Below, piece by piece: positions 24,882-35,661 of a stretch of DNA of 64,000 nt. The number at the start of each line of letters is the position of its first letter. Within the stretch, counting starts at the first letter, position 1. This stretch comes from Vibrio sp. MEBiC08052 (GTDB lineage: Bacteria; Pseudomonadota; Gammaproteobacteria; Enterobacterales; Vibrionaceae): contig NZ_KQ947475.1 of assembly GCF_001506075.1 (NCBI RefSeq), positions 1,907,527 through 1,971,526 of the forward strand, in the 5' to 3' direction. Under the pieces are notes generated by a model. It had not been told where the DNA came from, did not search any database, and saw only the letters and a program-made list of their open reading frames with translations. Both the position numbers and the translations under genes were made by a program.

Positions 24882-26306
24882 ATGAAAAACAACGAACAAC
24901 CGACATTCTTCTTCTTCGATTATGAAACATGGGGTACACACCCCGCTAAAGATCGCCCCTGTCAGTTTGCCGGGGTCAGAACAGATATGGACTTCAATAT
25001 CATCGGTGAACCTCTGGTCATTTTTTGCCGACTGCCAGTGGATTATCTGCCTGCACCGGAAGCGGCACTCATCACTGGTATTACGCCACAGCAAGCGAAT
25101 AGCAAAGGTCTGTCAGAACCCGAGTTTATTCAGCGGATTCATCAGGAACTGTCTCATCCCAATACTACCTGTCTGGGTTATAACAATATCCGCTTTGACG
25201 ATGAAGTGACCCGTTATACCTGTTATCGCAATTTTATTGATCCTTATGCATGGAGCTGGCAAAACGGCAATTCGCGTTGGGATCTGCTCGACGTCGCGCG
25301 AGCCTGTCATGCATTACGCCCGGAAGGGGTTGTATGGCCTGAAAATGAAGACGGCAATACCAGCTTTAAGCTCGAGCATCTTTCCGTTGCCAATGGTATC
25401 GAACATACCAATGCCCACGATGCGATGGCCGATGTCTATGCAACCATTGAATTGGCAAAAGTCATCAAAAATGCCCAGCCGAAATTATTCGATTACTTCT
25501 ACTCCATGCGCCACAAACGCAAACTGAATGCACTGATCGATATTGTCAGTATGACGCCACTGATGCATGTTTCCGGTATGCTCGGCAGCCACTGCCAATA
25601 TACCAGTTGGGTTGTGCCGCTTGCCTGGCATCCGCATAACAAAAATGCAGTCATCATGGTTGATTTGGCGAAAAATCCCCAGCCGTTGTTTGATCTCAAT
25701 GCTGACGAGATCCGAGCGCGTCTTTATACAAAACATGAAGATTTACAAGAAGATGAGTTACCGATTCCGGTGAAGCTGGTTCATCTCAATAAATGCCCGA
25801 TCCTCGCTCCGGCGAAGACCTTGACGGCAGAAAATGCCCATATAATCGGCATCGACAGAGACAAATGTTTGCAGCATTTGTCGCGTATGAAGCAATCTCA
25901 GGATATCAGAGAGAAACTGGTCGAAGTATTTAATGAAGAGAGAGAGTATCCAACGGATACTGATGTCGATACGATGCTGTACCATGACTTTTTTAATCCG
26001 GCAGATAAAGCTGCAATGGAGATTATCCGGCAAACACCGCCTGACGCATTACAAGATTTATCGATCTCTTTTCAGGATCCACGCATCAAGCCGCTGTTGT
26101 TTCGCTACCGAGCCAGAAACTGGCCTGAAACCCTTACCCCGCATGAACAACAACAATGGCAATCGCACTGTCAGGATTATTTCTCCCAGCATCTGAATGA
26201 TTATATTCTCCGTCTGGAAAATCTGGCGCACGAACATGAGCAGGATCCACATAAAATGCAGATCCTGAAATCAATCTACCATTATGTGCTGAACCTGACA
26301 TCATAG
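24882..26306 (+). CDS. sbcB: Exodeoxyribonuclease I
   Basis: 474 residues, as in E. coli ExoI. A 3'-to-5' single-strand DNA exonuclease of the DEDDh family: FFDYETWG near residues 10-18 supplies the first two acids, GYNNIRFDDEVTR near 98-110 the third, and HDAMADVYATIELAK near 178-192 the histidine and last acid. The SH3-like and C-terminal parts (YLHDPRIK-like SFQDPRIKPLLFRYRARNWPETL) are present. Acts in recombination and mismatch repair. The gap to yohJ holds a 13-bp perfect inverted repeat at 26325-26366. Confidence 0.96.
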   Translation: MKNNEQPTFFFFDYETWGTHPAKDRPCQFAGVRTDMDFNIIGEPLVIFCRLPVDYLPAPEAALITGITPQQANSKGLSEPEFIQRIHQELSHPNTTCLGYNNIRFDDEVTRYTCYRNFIDPYAWSWQNGNSRWDLLDVARACHALRPEGVVWPENEDGNTSFKLEHLSVANGIEHTNAHDAMADVYATIELAKVIKNAQPKLFDYFYSMRHKRKLNALIDIVSMTPLMHVSGMLGSHCQYTSWVVPLAWHPHNKNAVIMVDLAKNPQPLFDLNADEIRARLYTKHEDLQEDELPIPVKLVHLNKCPILAPAKTLTAENAHIIGIDRDKCLQHLSRMKQSQDIREKLVEVFNEEREYPTDTDVDTMLYHDFFNPADKAAMEIIRQTPPDALQDLSISFQDPRIKPLLFRYRARNWPETLTPHEQQQWQSHCQDYFSQHLNDYILRLENLAHEHEQDPHKMQILKSIYHYVLNLTS

Positions 26307-26324
26307 CGACACTGCTGAATCTCT

Positions 26325-26366
26325 GCTGATGCAAGTCTCCCACTTATGGCGATGACTTGCATCAGC
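26325..26366. other. 13-bp perfect inverted repeat between sbcB and yohJ
   Basis: GCTGATGCAAGTC (26325-26337) pairs with GACTTGCATCAGC (26354-26366) around a 16-base loop. No T run follows on either strand, so it is not a standard terminator. Confidence 0.6.
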
Positions 26367-26401
26367 CAAAAATCAATCATCACTCGATTTCGGAACTCAA
26401 C

Positions 26402-26767
26402 ATGATTATCTCACTACTTAAATTGGTGGTTTCTTTGGGAGCAATTATGGCCTCCCTATGGCTTGGCACACTCATTCAGGTTTGGCTGCATCTTTCGATT
26501 CCGGGGAGCGTACTAGGGATGCTGATTCTATTTATCGCACTTACCAGCGGTCTGTTACCCGTCTCATGGGTAAAACCCGGAGCATCTCTGTTCATCCGCT
26601 ATATGGTTTTTCTCTTTGTACCGATTAGTGTTGGCTTGATGACTCATTTCGACACCCTGATTGAGAATGCGCTGCCAATATTTGCCAGCGCCATCGGTGG
26701 AACAGTTATTGTATTGATCTGCATGGGTTTACTACTGGATCGTATGCTAAAAAAAGAACATCACTGA
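26402..26767 (+). CDS. yohJ: CidA/LrgA-family membrane protein YohJ
   Basis: 121 residues from the ATG at 26402; an earlier in-frame start lies inside the inverted repeat and is unlikely. Four hydrophobic segments with the CidA/LrgA pattern: [26 protein letters not shown], then [23 protein letters not shown]. Known members act with an LrgB-type partner as holin-like or small-metabolite transport pairs. It is followed by yohK 12 bases later. Confidence 0.88.
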   Translation: MIISLLKLVVSLGAIMASLWLGTLIQVWLHLSIPGSVLGMLILFIALTSGLLPVSWVKPGASLFIRYMVFLFVPISVGLMTHFDTLIENALPIFASAIGGTVIVLICMGLLLDRMLKKEHH

Positions 26768-26779
26768 GGAATATCACGC

Positions 26780-27469
26780 ATGTGGCTTTTGATTACCATT
26801 GTTATTTTCTTTGCCGTTCGCTGGTTATGTCAAAAATGTCGAACTCCTTTAGCCAACCCACTACTCATTTGTGTCATCATTATTATCGGCATTCTGCTCT
26901 ATTTTAATGTGCCTTATGAAACCTACGCAGCAGACAATCAGTGGGTGAATTTTTTACTCCAACCGGCGGTTGTTGCTCTTGCTTACCCACTCTATGAACA
27001 GTTACCGCAAATTCGTGCCAAATGGCGCATTATCCTGTTTGCCTGTGTCTTCGGGAGTATCATGTCCATGCTGACTACAGCATTGATTGCGGTTTTATTT
27101 CATGCAGACACACCGCTCATTGCGGCATTACTTGCCAAATCGGTCACCACACCAATCGCAATGGAAGTCACCAGTAATCTTGGTGGAGAGCCATCAATAG
27201 CCGCGATTCTGGTATTGATTGTCGGACTATTCGGTGCAATTTTCGCTTATCCGATTTACCGTTTACTTCATATTACGCACCCCATTGCAAAAGGGTTAAC
27301 TATGGGAAGTATATCTCATGCACTAGGAACGGCCAGCTGTGTTGAGAATGATCCCCGAGATGCGGCATTTAGCTCACTTGCGCTCGTACTCTGTGGCATT
27401 ATCACTTCTGTACTGGCGCCACTGGTTTTCGCATTGGTGCTATGGTTGAGTCCACTGCTGACGATTTAG
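26780..27469 (+). CDS. yohK: LrgB-family membrane protein YohK
   Basis: 229 residues, good GAGGAAT site before the ATG. Six or more transmembrane segments with the LrgB motifs FLLQPAVVALAYPLYEQLPQIRA, AKSVTTPIAMEVTSNLGGEPSIAA and GSISHALGTASCVENDPRDAAFSSLALVLCGI. It forms the second half of the YohJ-YohK pair. Members of this family have been linked with murein hydrolase control and with pyruvate or glycolate transport, so the exact role here is open. Confidence 0.9.
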   Translation: MWLLITIVIFFAVRWLCQKCRTPLANPLLICVIIIIGILLYFNVPYETYAADNQWVNFLLQPAVVALAYPLYEQLPQIRAKWRIILFACVFGSIMSMLTTALIAVLFHADTPLIAALLAKSVTTPIAMEVTSNLGGEPSIAAILVLIVGLFGAIFAYPIYRLLHITHPIAKGLTMGSISHALGTASCVENDPRDAAFSSLALVLCGIITSVLAPLVFALVLWLSPLLTI

Positions 27470-27490
27470 TGAGTTATTGTTGTTTTTAAT

Positions 27491-27506
27491 TTTGACATTC
27501 ATCACA
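27491..27506. promoter_or_regulatory. Possible CRP site upstream of cdd
   Basis: TTTGA-CATTCA-TCACA matches the TGTGA-N6-TCACA frame with one change and lies about 110 bases before the cdd start. Cytidine deaminase genes are CRP/CytR-controlled in E. coli. A weak call made by eye. Confidence 0.35.
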
Positions 27507-27616
27507 TATTAAATGAAATAGAAATTACACTCTTCATAAGAATAAGATTTTAGTCACAACAAATTCACCAAACTGCGCTAGTATAAAATGCCTGATGTGA
27601 TGAAAGAGATGAACAC

Positions 27617-28504
27617 ATGACCCAAGACCGACTCACTGTTCTCAGCCGATTACCTGAAACACTGGCCAAACCGCTCGAAGAGATTGTCATCAATCCGAAA
27701 TTTTCGGCCACATTCACCTCACAACAAGTTGAGCATTTAATTCATGTCAGCGGGCTTGATGCCATAACCCTTGCTCAGCACTTGCTCCCACTGGCTGCTA
27801 TTTATGCTTATACGCCCGTTTCAGACTTTCAAGTCGGTGCAATCGTCCGAGGTGAATCCGGTGCGCTGTATTTGGGCGCTAATATTGAATTTTCCGGTGT
27901 ATCACTCGGGCAAACGATCCATGCGGAACAGGCTGCCATTGCCCATGCTTGGATGAGTGGTGAAAGCAAACTCAGTGATATCATTATTGATACACCGCCA
28001 TGTGGCCACTGTCGTCAGTTTATGAATGAACTCTCCGATGTCGAAGGGCTGCGAATTACCCTTCCCAGTCAGGCAACTAAAAAGCTACACGATTACCTGC
28101 CAGAAGCTTTTGGGCCGGCGACCATGGGAATGCAGATGCGATTCATGCACCCACAAACACATCAAATCCATGCCGATGATACAGATCCATTGCAACAACA
28201 AGCGGTCAAAGCACTGAACAAAAGTTATGCACCCTATAGTCATGCGCTCAGCGGTGTTGCTATTGAACTTGTAGATCAGCAAATTTATCTGGGTTCCTAT
28301 GCCGAAAATGCAGCCTTCAATCCGAGTCTTCCACCACTGCAAGTTGCAGTGATCCAGCTCAGAATGAATGGCTATTCATTTAGCGACATCAAGCGCGTGG
28401 TGCTTGCTGAAACAAAAAATGCAGCAGTGACTCATCTGGATACAACCCGTTCGGTACTACAAAAAATCGCACCACATATCCAGCTGGAACAGCTTGAGAT
28501 ATAG
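27617..28504 (+). CDS. cdd: Cytidine deaminase (two-domain type)
   Basis: 295 residues, the E. coli type of length. Zinc and catalytic residues fall at the E. coli numbers: HAEQ with H102 and E104, and PPCGHC with C129 and C132. The C-terminal half repeats the deaminase fold without the catalytic set, as in the family. It converts (deoxy)cytidine to (deoxy)uridine for salvage. It ends upstream of a strong palindromic terminator at 28561-28596. Confidence 0.96.
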   Translation: MTQDRLTVLSRLPETLAKPLEEIVINPKFSATFTSQQVEHLIHVSGLDAITLAQHLLPLAAIYAYTPVSDFQVGAIVRGESGALYLGANIEFSGVSLGQTIHAEQAAIAHAWMSGESKLSDIIIDTPPCGHCRQFMNELSDVEGLRITLPSQATKKLHDYLPEAFGPATMGMQMRFMHPQTHQIHADDTDPLQQQAVKALNKSYAPYSHALSGVAIELVDQQIYLGSYAENAAFNPSLPPLQVAVIQLRMNGYSFSDIKRVVLAETKNAAVTHLDTTRSVLQKIAPHIQLEQLEI

Positions 28505-28560
28505 TAAAAAATTCCATAATCATTTGATTATTAATCATAAAAATAAATTTTATTGTATAG

Positions 28561-28596
28561 AAAGCCCAAAAAGCAAACGTTTGCTTTTTGGGCTTT
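28561..28596. terminator. 36-bp perfect palindromic terminator after cdd, containing a PurR operator
   Basis: The two 18-base arms meet at 28578/28579 and the right arm is followed by T bases (28594-28599), so the plus strand ends cdd; the left arm starts in A bases. The centre carries a PurR box (separate entry). purT starts 50 bases after the palindrome. Confidence 0.9.
28571..28586. promoter_or_regulatory. PurR operator inside the cdd-purT terminator
   Basis: AAGCAAACGTTTGCTT against the PurR consensus ACGCAAACGTTTNCNT: one mismatch (second base). It lies 60 bases upstream of purT. PurR represses purT in E. coli, and a purR gene is at the right edge of this window. Confidence 0.75.
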
Positions 28597-28645
28597 TTTC
28601 AGTATGATTGCCGCAGTTTTCAAAATGAGAAGAGGTAATCAGATA

Positions 28646-29821
28646 ATGTTAGGGACAGCGACAAGAGAAAGTGCAACGCGGGTTCTGTTACTCGGCTCCG
28701 GAGAGTTAGGAAAAGAAGTCGCAATCGAATGCCAGCGATTAGGTCTGGAAGTGATTGCTTGTGATCGATACGCCAACGCACCGGCCATGCAAGTTGCGCA
28801 TCGTTGTCATGTCTTCAATATGTTGGATGGTGATGCGCTACGTCGAGTGATAGAACTCGAACAGCCAGATTATGTGGTCCCTGAAGTCGAAGCGATTGCC
28901 ACGGCGACACTTGTCGAACTAGAAAATGAAGGCGTTCACATCGTACCGACAGCCAAAGCAACTCAACTGACAATGAACCGTGAAGGAATTCGTCGTCTGG
29001 CCGCTGAAACATTATCTCTCGAAACCTCTCCTTACCGCTTTGCCGATAACTATCATGACTTTAAAAATGCAGTGACTGAGATCGGGCTTCCCTGTGTCGT
29101 CAAACCTGTCATGAGCTCTTCAGGCAAAGGACAAAGCGTTCTCAAATCAGAACAAGATATTGATAAAGCCTGGCACTATGCTCAGGAAGGTGGCCGCTCC
29201 GGTGCCGGGAGAGTGATTGTCGAGGGCTTTATTGACTTTGACTACGAAATCACCCAGCTTACCGTCAGTGCGATAGATGGTATCCATTTCTGTGAACCAA
29301 TCGGTCATCGACAAGAAGATGGCGACTATCGTGAGTCTTGGCAGCCCCAAACGATGTCTGATACTGCCCGGGAAAATGCACAAGCCGTTGCGGGGAAAAT
29401 TGTCACGGCTCTCGGTGGGCATGGTATTTTTGGCGTCGAGTTATTCATCAAAGGTGATCAGGTCATTTTTAACGAAGTCTCCCCTCGCCCTCACGATACG
29501 GGACTAGTCACTTTAATCTCGCAGAACTTATCCGAATTCGCCTTACATGTCCGTGCGTTTACCGGTTTGCCGATTCAGCAGATTGTATCGTATCAACCTG
29601 CGGCATCGGTCGCTTTGCTCGGCCAAGGCACATCAGATGATGTCCGTTTTGATGGACTGGCGAATGCCCTGATGGTTCCCAATACGCAGGTTCGTCTGTT
29701 CGCAAAACCGGATATTGATGGAAGAAGAAGACTCGGGGTAACGCTCGCGACAGGAGAAGATACACAACAGGCGAAAAAAGCGGCACTGGCGTGTGCAAGT
29801 CATATCGTCCTGCATTATTAA
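28646..29821 (+). CDS. purT: Phosphoribosylglycinamide formyltransferase 2 (ATP-grasp)
   Basis: 391 residues from the ATG at 28646; the longer frame begins inside the terminator and is rejected. It uses ATP and formate to formylate GAR in purine synthesis. ATP-grasp features: [20 protein letters not shown] near residues 14-33, [16 protein letters not shown] near 150-165, [14 protein letters not shown] near 193-206 and [12 protein letters not shown] near 275-286. An AGAGG site is upstream. PurR control is likely from the operator at 28571. Confidence 0.95.
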   Translation: MLGTATRESATRVLLLGSGELGKEVAIECQRLGLEVIACDRYANAPAMQVAHRCHVFNMLDGDALRRVIELEQPDYVVPEVEAIATATLVELENEGVHIVPTAKATQLTMNREGIRRLAAETLSLETSPYRFADNYHDFKNAVTEIGLPCVVKPVMSSSGKGQSVLKSEQDIDKAWHYAQEGGRSGAGRVIVEGFIDFDYEITQLTVSAIDGIHFCEPIGHRQEDGDYRESWQPQTMSDTARENAQAVAGKIVTALGGHGIFGVELFIKGDQVIFNEVSPRPHDTGLVTLISQNLSEFALHVRAFTGLPIQQIVSYQPAASVALLGQGTSDDVRFDGLANALMVPNTQVRLFAKPDIDGRRRLGVTLATGEDTQQAKKAALACASHIVLHY

Positions 29822-29908
29822 TGTGATCTCATTCCCCGACAAAAATATGTTCTGAATCGCGATAGTTACACCAACCACGTAAGACTATCCCAATAAAATA
29901 ACGACAGA

Positions 29909-29946
29909 ACAAAAACAGGCCGGAACGTGAACCACGTACCGGCCTG
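29909..29946 (-). terminator. Terminator after tpm (minus strand)
   Basis: CAGGCCGG (29916-29923) pairs with CCGGCCTG (29939-29946), with an inner ACGT pairing; five T follow on the minus strand. It ends tpm; the same hairpin lacks a T run on the plus strand. Confidence 0.85.
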
Positions 29947-29974
29947 AGATCTCTTCTATGGCATAACGAAACGA

Positions 29975-30619
29975 CTAAGCTTCAATCAGCCACACTTCAT
30001 CAGCAAATCGACTCAATTTCTGTTTTGCAATTTTCGGATGTTCCGCATCCGCATCTTTACGGCAGAGCAATGTCGTTTTCATGCCCTGAAACAATTGCTG
30101 GATCTGGTGACTATCAACACTAAACGGTGGTCCGGCAAGTTCAGTCTGCTCATAGTCAACCGTAATTAAAAGCATCCGCCCGCCAGTTTTTAACAGCGTG
30201 CGCAACCGCTGTACATATGCATCTCTCTGGGATGGCATTATAGAAACCAACGCAGCCCGATCATAAATCAGTTCAACACCATCAAGTGGTGCGGTAAAAA
30301 CATCACCCTGATAAATTTGGAGTTCATCAAACTCATAACAGTGATGAAATGAATCGATCTGTGTAACTAACGGTGTATAAAAATGTTCAGAGAAAAACGA
30401 TCTCACAGCAATCTCACTGAGTTCAACACCCATGACTTTGTCATGTTCTGATGCTAACCAAACGAGATCTTCGCTTTTACCACACAAAGGGACGAAAACT
30501 TGCTCCTCTTTCTGTGGTGACAATGCAGGCCAGTATTCCACCAGCAATGGGTTCACATCTGTCAAATGAAAACCGATACGATTGGAAGCCCACTTCCTAT
30601 GCCAAAATTCTTTATCCAT
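29975..30619 (-). CDS. tpm: Thiopurine S-methyltransferase family protein
   Basis: 214 residues from the ATG at 30619 ([10 protein letters not shown]), with GAGAAGC upstream; the longer frame adds an untypical tail. TPMT family motifs: [14 protein letters not shown] near residues 4-17, [17 protein letters not shown] near 44-60 (SAM-binding), [10 protein letters not shown] near 65-74, [13 protein letters not shown] near 114-126. The bacterial enzyme methylates thiopurines, selenite or tellurite with SAM. A single gene with its own terminator. Confidence 0.93.
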   Translation of the reverse strand: MDKEFWHRKWASNRIGFHLTDVNPLLVEYWPALSPQKEEQVFVPLCGKSEDLVWLASEHDKVMGVELSEIAVRSFFSEHFYTPLVTQIDSFHHCYEFDELQIYQGDVFTAPLDGVELIYDRAALVSIMPSQRDAYVQRLRTLLKTGGRMLLITVDYEQTELAGPPFSVDSHQIQQLFQGMKTTLLCRKDADAEHPKIAKQKLSRFADEVWLIEA

Positions 30620-30756
30620 GAAAGCTTCTCTAATATAAAAACAACAGCCACTGACCAGTGCTGTAGCAGAACTGTTTATCAGTGGCAAAAAACTAGAGAT
30701 CGAAAAATAGATTCACTTTTATGAAAGCGGCATCATTACCACACTTTCAGCGTATT

Positions 30757-31056
30757 CTACCTCTCATTCGGATCGATATTTTCGACACGAGCTTTCAATT
30801 TTTGTCCTGGACGGAACGTGACAACACGTCTCGCGGTAATCGGAATATCCTCTCCGGTTTTCGGATTCCGCCCCGGACGCTCGTTCTTGTCTCTCAGGTC
30901 AAAATTACCAAAACCAGACAACTTGACCTGTTCGCCATTTTCCAGAGCTTTACGGATTTCCTCAAAAAATGCTTCAACCGTTTCCTTGGCATCCCGTTTA
31001 CTAAACTCAAGCTTTTCAAACAGGTTTTCAGCCAAATCGGCCTTTGTGAGCGCCAT
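30757..31056 (-). CDS. ihfA: Integration host factor alpha subunit
   Basis: 99 residues, the expected length, from the ATG at 31056 behind GAGGGAAG. The HU/IHF fold is complete: [42 protein letters not shown] and the DNA-intercalating arm [29 protein letters not shown]. It partners IhfB to bend DNA. In E. coli it follows pheT directly; here a 407-base gap with a strong terminator separates the two, so it needs its own promoter (a TTATACT-like -10 near 31310 is possible). Confidence 0.97.
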   Translation of the reverse strand: MALTKADLAENLFEKLEFSKRDAKETVEAFFEEIRKALENGEQVKLSGFGNFDLRDKNERPGRNPKTGEDIPITARRVVTFRPGQKLKARVENIDPNER

Positions 31057-31410
31057 AAAACTTCCCTCAAAGCTATATTGAACCTTACTGTCGATGTGAC
31101 AGCACCAAAGCATTTTTACTCAGCCAATCAACAACATATCGGCTTTATTGTAAATAGTGTATGCCAACCTTCTGATTTACGCCAACTTTTTTATTAAATC
31201 GCTCGCAAAAGAAACACGCTATTCGTGACTATTGTGGGAGTATGTCACATTTAAATCAGCATAAATTGATGATTCAATCGAGAAAAAATGGCGTATTGCA
31301 TGGGGAACATACAGTATAACCGATTGATTATTATCATAATAATGTCAAATTCATATCAAAAGTTCAAATATGTGAACTCATCGTATCTGAAAATTTATCT
31401 TTTCCATAAA
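31057..31410. other. Gap between pheT terminator and ihfA
   Basis: No gene in 354 bases. On the minus strand a TTGACA at about 31349-31354 and a TTATACTG at about 31310-31317 could form part of an ihfA promoter, though spacing is not ideal. The stretch near 31320-31350 is AT-rich. Confidence 0.4.
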
Positions 31411-31445
31411 AAACAGGCTGGTGCCATACATTCACCAGCCTGTTT
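31408..31445 (-). terminator. Terminator after pheT (minus strand)
   Basis: Perfect 13-bp stem AAACAGGCTGGTG (31411-31423) with CACCAGCCTGTTT (31433-31445) and a nine-base loop; six T follow on the minus strand. It closes the pheS-pheT operon 18 bases after the pheT stop. Confidence 0.92.
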
Positions 31446-31463
31446 ATACAGCAATAACAAAGG

Positions 31464-33851
31464 TTAATCGCGCAGAACCGCACCATATTGTTCAGAAGCC
31501 GCGGCAACAATTTCGCTCACTACCGCAGAAATTTCAGCTTCTTCGAGTGTCCGTTCTGCAGATTGCAACGTCAACGCAATCGCCAAACTCTTCTTGCCAT
31601 CTTCAACCCCTTTGCCGACATAAACATCAAAGAGTTTTGCTTCTTTCAGCAGTTGCCTGCCGGCATTTGCACAAGCTGCAACCACTTCACCAGACGTCAC
31701 CGTTTGGTCAACCACTAAAGCGATGTCACGACGGTTCGCCGGGAATTTTGAAACAGATGCAATTTCTGGAATCAATCGTTGGTTCAACCCACTCCATTCA
31801 ATCTCAAACACAATAGTTCTGCCATTTAAGCCAAACTTACGTTCAACTTCAGGATGCACAGCGCCAATCACACCGATCTGCCGTCCTTCATAGTAGATTG
31901 CAGCGGCCTGCCCCGGGTGCAGTGCCGGATGTTGAGTTGCAGCGAATGAATAAGCGCTTGAATTTGCGGTCAGCTCCAGAATCGCTTCCACATCACCTTT
32001 GGCATCGAAGAAATCAACGGTTCGACTCTCCATATTCCAGTGTTCTTCTGTCTGAGTACCTGCAATCACGCCGGCAAGCATCGTTTCCTGACGAATCCCC
32101 TGTTCAGCCTGTTGATCCGGAATAAAGCGTAACCCCTGCTCAAATAAACGTACACGAGGTTGCTGACGCTTCTGATTATGAGCCACTGTATTTAACAGCC
32201 CTTGAATTAAGCCTAATCGCATCGCCGACATATCCACTGAAATCGGATTGGGTAGTACCAGTGGCTCGACATCAGGGACAATCAGTTTTTGTTGTTCCGG
32301 TTCAACGAAACTATAGGTAATCGCTTCATAATAACCACGATCAACTAACAGATCCCGAACGCGCTTCAGTGGCAAATCAGCTTCTTTGTGCCGGTTCATC
32401 GTCAACGCAGCTTGTGGTGCTTGAAGCGGAATATTGTCATAACCGTACAGACGACCAATTTCTTCAATCAGATCCTGTTCAATCGCAATATCGAAACGCC
32501 ATGTCGGTGCGACAGCATGCCAACCGCCTTCAATCGTGGTTACATCCATCCCCAAACGAGTCAGAATTTCAACCACATCTTCATCAGAGATAACATGCCC
32601 TAATAGACGATCAAGCTTTTCACGGCGAAGTGTCACTTGATTTGGTTGTGGCAGATGTGATTCAGATTCAACGACCACAATTGGTGCGGCTTCACCACCA
32701 CAGATACTGAGTAGTAACGCAGTTGCTCGCTCCATCGCATTGGTTTGTAAAGCATAATCAACACCGCGTTCATAACGCATCGAAGAATCCGTATGCAAGC
32801 CATAACTTCTCGCACGCCCACGAATACTATCCGGTGTAAAAAAGGCGCATTCCAGTAAAATATCTTGAGTCTGTTCATTAACGCCAGACTCTTCACCACC
32901 GAATACACCAGCGATCGCAAGGGCTTTCTGATGATCAGCAATCACCAATGTATCATTGTTCAGGGAAACTTCAGCACCGTCTAACAGCGTCAGTTTTTCA
33001 TTCTGCTCTGCCATCCGTACAACTATACCACCTTCAATCTTAGTCAAATCAAAAGCGTGCATCGGCTGGCCTTGCTCTAACATGACATAATTGGTCACAT
33101 CAACAATCGGGTCAATCGAACGCAATCCGCTGCGACGCAGCTTTTCCTGCATCCATAATGGTGTTTTGGCATTAAGATCGACATTTTTCACAATGCGGCC
33201 CAAATAGCGAGGACATGCATTCGGCGCTTTCACATCAATTGCAATCTGCGCATCGATTGAAGGCGCGACAACTTGAAGATCAGGAGAAGAAACGTCCATT
33301 CGGTTCAAAGCGCCGACTTCACGAGCCAAACCTCTTAAACTAAAACAATCGGCACGATTGGACGTTAAATCCACATCGATAGTGACATCATCTAATTGAA
33401 GGAACGTACGAAAATCCATACCGATCGGTGCGTCGGCAGCAAGTTCCATAATGCCGTCTGATTCAACATCGATACCGAGTTCTGAAAATGAGCACAACAT
33501 ACCGTGAGAAGGTTGACCACGCAGTTTCGCTTTTTTGATCTTAAAATCACCCGGTAAAACAGCACCGACCGTTGCGACAGCGACTTTCAAACCTTGACGA
33601 CAGTTTGGCGCACCACAAACAATATCGAGCAGAGCCTCTTCACCGACGTCAACTTTCGTCACACGGAGTTTATCTGCATCAGGGTGTTGACCACATTCGA
33701 CCACATGGCCAACTTTGACACCGGTGAATGTCCCGGCAACAGCAGTCACATCATCAACTTCAAGACCTGCCATTGTAATTTGATGCGCCAGTTCGTCTGT
33801 CGTAACAGAAGGATTCACCCACTCGCGCAGCCATGATTCGCTGAATTTCAT
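31464..33851 (-). CDS. pheT: Phenylalanine-tRNA ligase beta subunit
   Basis: 795 residues, the family length. Domains in order: tRNA-binding (EMAP-like) at about residues 40-150, B3/B4 near 210-390 ([27 protein letters not shown]), B5 near 400-475, the catalytic-like core near 480-680, and the C-terminal anticodon-binding (FDX-ACB) domain ([16 protein letters not shown] near 705-720). It pairs with PheS in an (alpha-beta)2 enzyme charging tRNA-Phe. Eighteen bases separate it from pheS, so they are cotranscribed. Confidence 0.97.
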   Translation of the reverse strand: MKFSESWLREWVNPSVTTDELAHQITMAGLEVDDVTAVAGTFTGVKVGHVVECGQHPDADKLRVTKVDVGEEALLDIVCGAPNCRQGLKVAVATVGAVLPGDFKIKKAKLRGQPSHGMLCSFSELGIDVESDGIMELAADAPIGMDFRTFLQLDDVTIDVDLTSNRADCFSLRGLAREVGALNRMDVSSPDLQVVAPSIDAQIAIDVKAPNACPRYLGRIVKNVDLNAKTPLWMQEKLRRSGLRSIDPIVDVTNYVMLEQGQPMHAFDLTKIEGGIVVRMAEQNEKLTLLDGAEVSLNNDTLVIADHQKALAIAGVFGGEESGVNEQTQDILLECAFFTPDSIRGRARSYGLHTDSSMRYERGVDYALQTNAMERATALLLSICGGEAAPIVVVESESHLPQPNQVTLRREKLDRLLGHVISDEDVVEILTRLGMDVTTIEGGWHAVAPTWRFDIAIEQDLIEEIGRLYGYDNIPLQAPQAALTMNRHKEADLPLKRVRDLLVDRGYYEAITYSFVEPEQQKLIVPDVEPLVLPNPISVDMSAMRLGLIQGLLNTVAHNQKRQQPRVRLFEQGLRFIPDQQAEQGIRQETMLAGVIAGTQTEEHWNMESRTVDFFDAKGDVEAILELTANSSAYSFAATQHPALHPGQAAAIYYEGRQIGVIGAVHPEVERKFGLNGRTIVFEIEWSGLNQRLIPEIASVSKFPANRRDIALVVDQTVTSGEVVAACANAGRQLLKEAKLFDVYVGKGVEDGKKSLAIALTLQSAERTLEEAEISAVVSEIVAAASEQYGAVLRD

Positions 33852-33869
33852 TCTAATTTCACCCCTGAA

Positions 33870-35226
<1,357 letters not shown>

Positions 35227-35302
35227 TGGAGCGACATACGAGGTTCGAACTCGTGACCTCAACCTTGGCAAGGTTGCGCTCTACCAACTGAGCTAATGTC
35301 GC
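35227..35302 (-). tRNA. tRNA-Gly (GCC)
   Basis: 76 bases with encoded CCA. Acceptor GCGACAT pairs with ATGTCGC; anticodon stem CAACC/GGTTG with loop TTGCCAA gives GCC; TTCGAAC in the T loop. It is 3' of tRNA-Leu on the minus strand. Confidence 0.97.
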
Positions 35303-35312
35303 ATTTCTTTGA

Positions 35313-35399
35313 TGGTGCCCCGGGCCGGACTTGAACCGGCACAGCGCGAACGCCGAGGGATTTTAAATCCCTTGTGTCTACCAATTCCACCACCAGGGC
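35313..35399 (-). tRNA. tRNA-Leu (UAA)
   Basis: 87 bases with encoded CCA and a long variable arm (CCCTCGGCGTTCGCGCTGTG region). Anticodon loop ATTTAAAAT gives UAA. GCCCTGG pairs with CCGGGGC (one G-T) in the acceptor. It stands ten bases before tRNA-Gly. Confidence 0.97.
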
Positions 35400-35661
35400 G
35401 GAGCATATCAAAGCATTACCTCACTTGAATGATTCCTGAAAGGCAATCACCGCTGAGGAACGAAACGTACTTTACTGGATTCAAAATTTTCGTCAACAAG
35501 AAAATACAACATGATGAACTGTATGGCTAAAAATCGGTCTATTGCCGCATTTTTGGTGACTTTCTTAAACAGATTTATGCTTTATCCCACAGTGAACAGG
35601 CACTCTCCCGAATACAGAATAAAATACGCAAAACCACCACCACAGGTCTCATACTGACATG

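Noticed and set aside
28553..28645. Extended purT N-terminus
   Set aside because: The extra 31 codons come from the cdd terminator/PurR operator and do not occur in purT; the ATG at 28646 has an AGAGG site and the family N-terminus.
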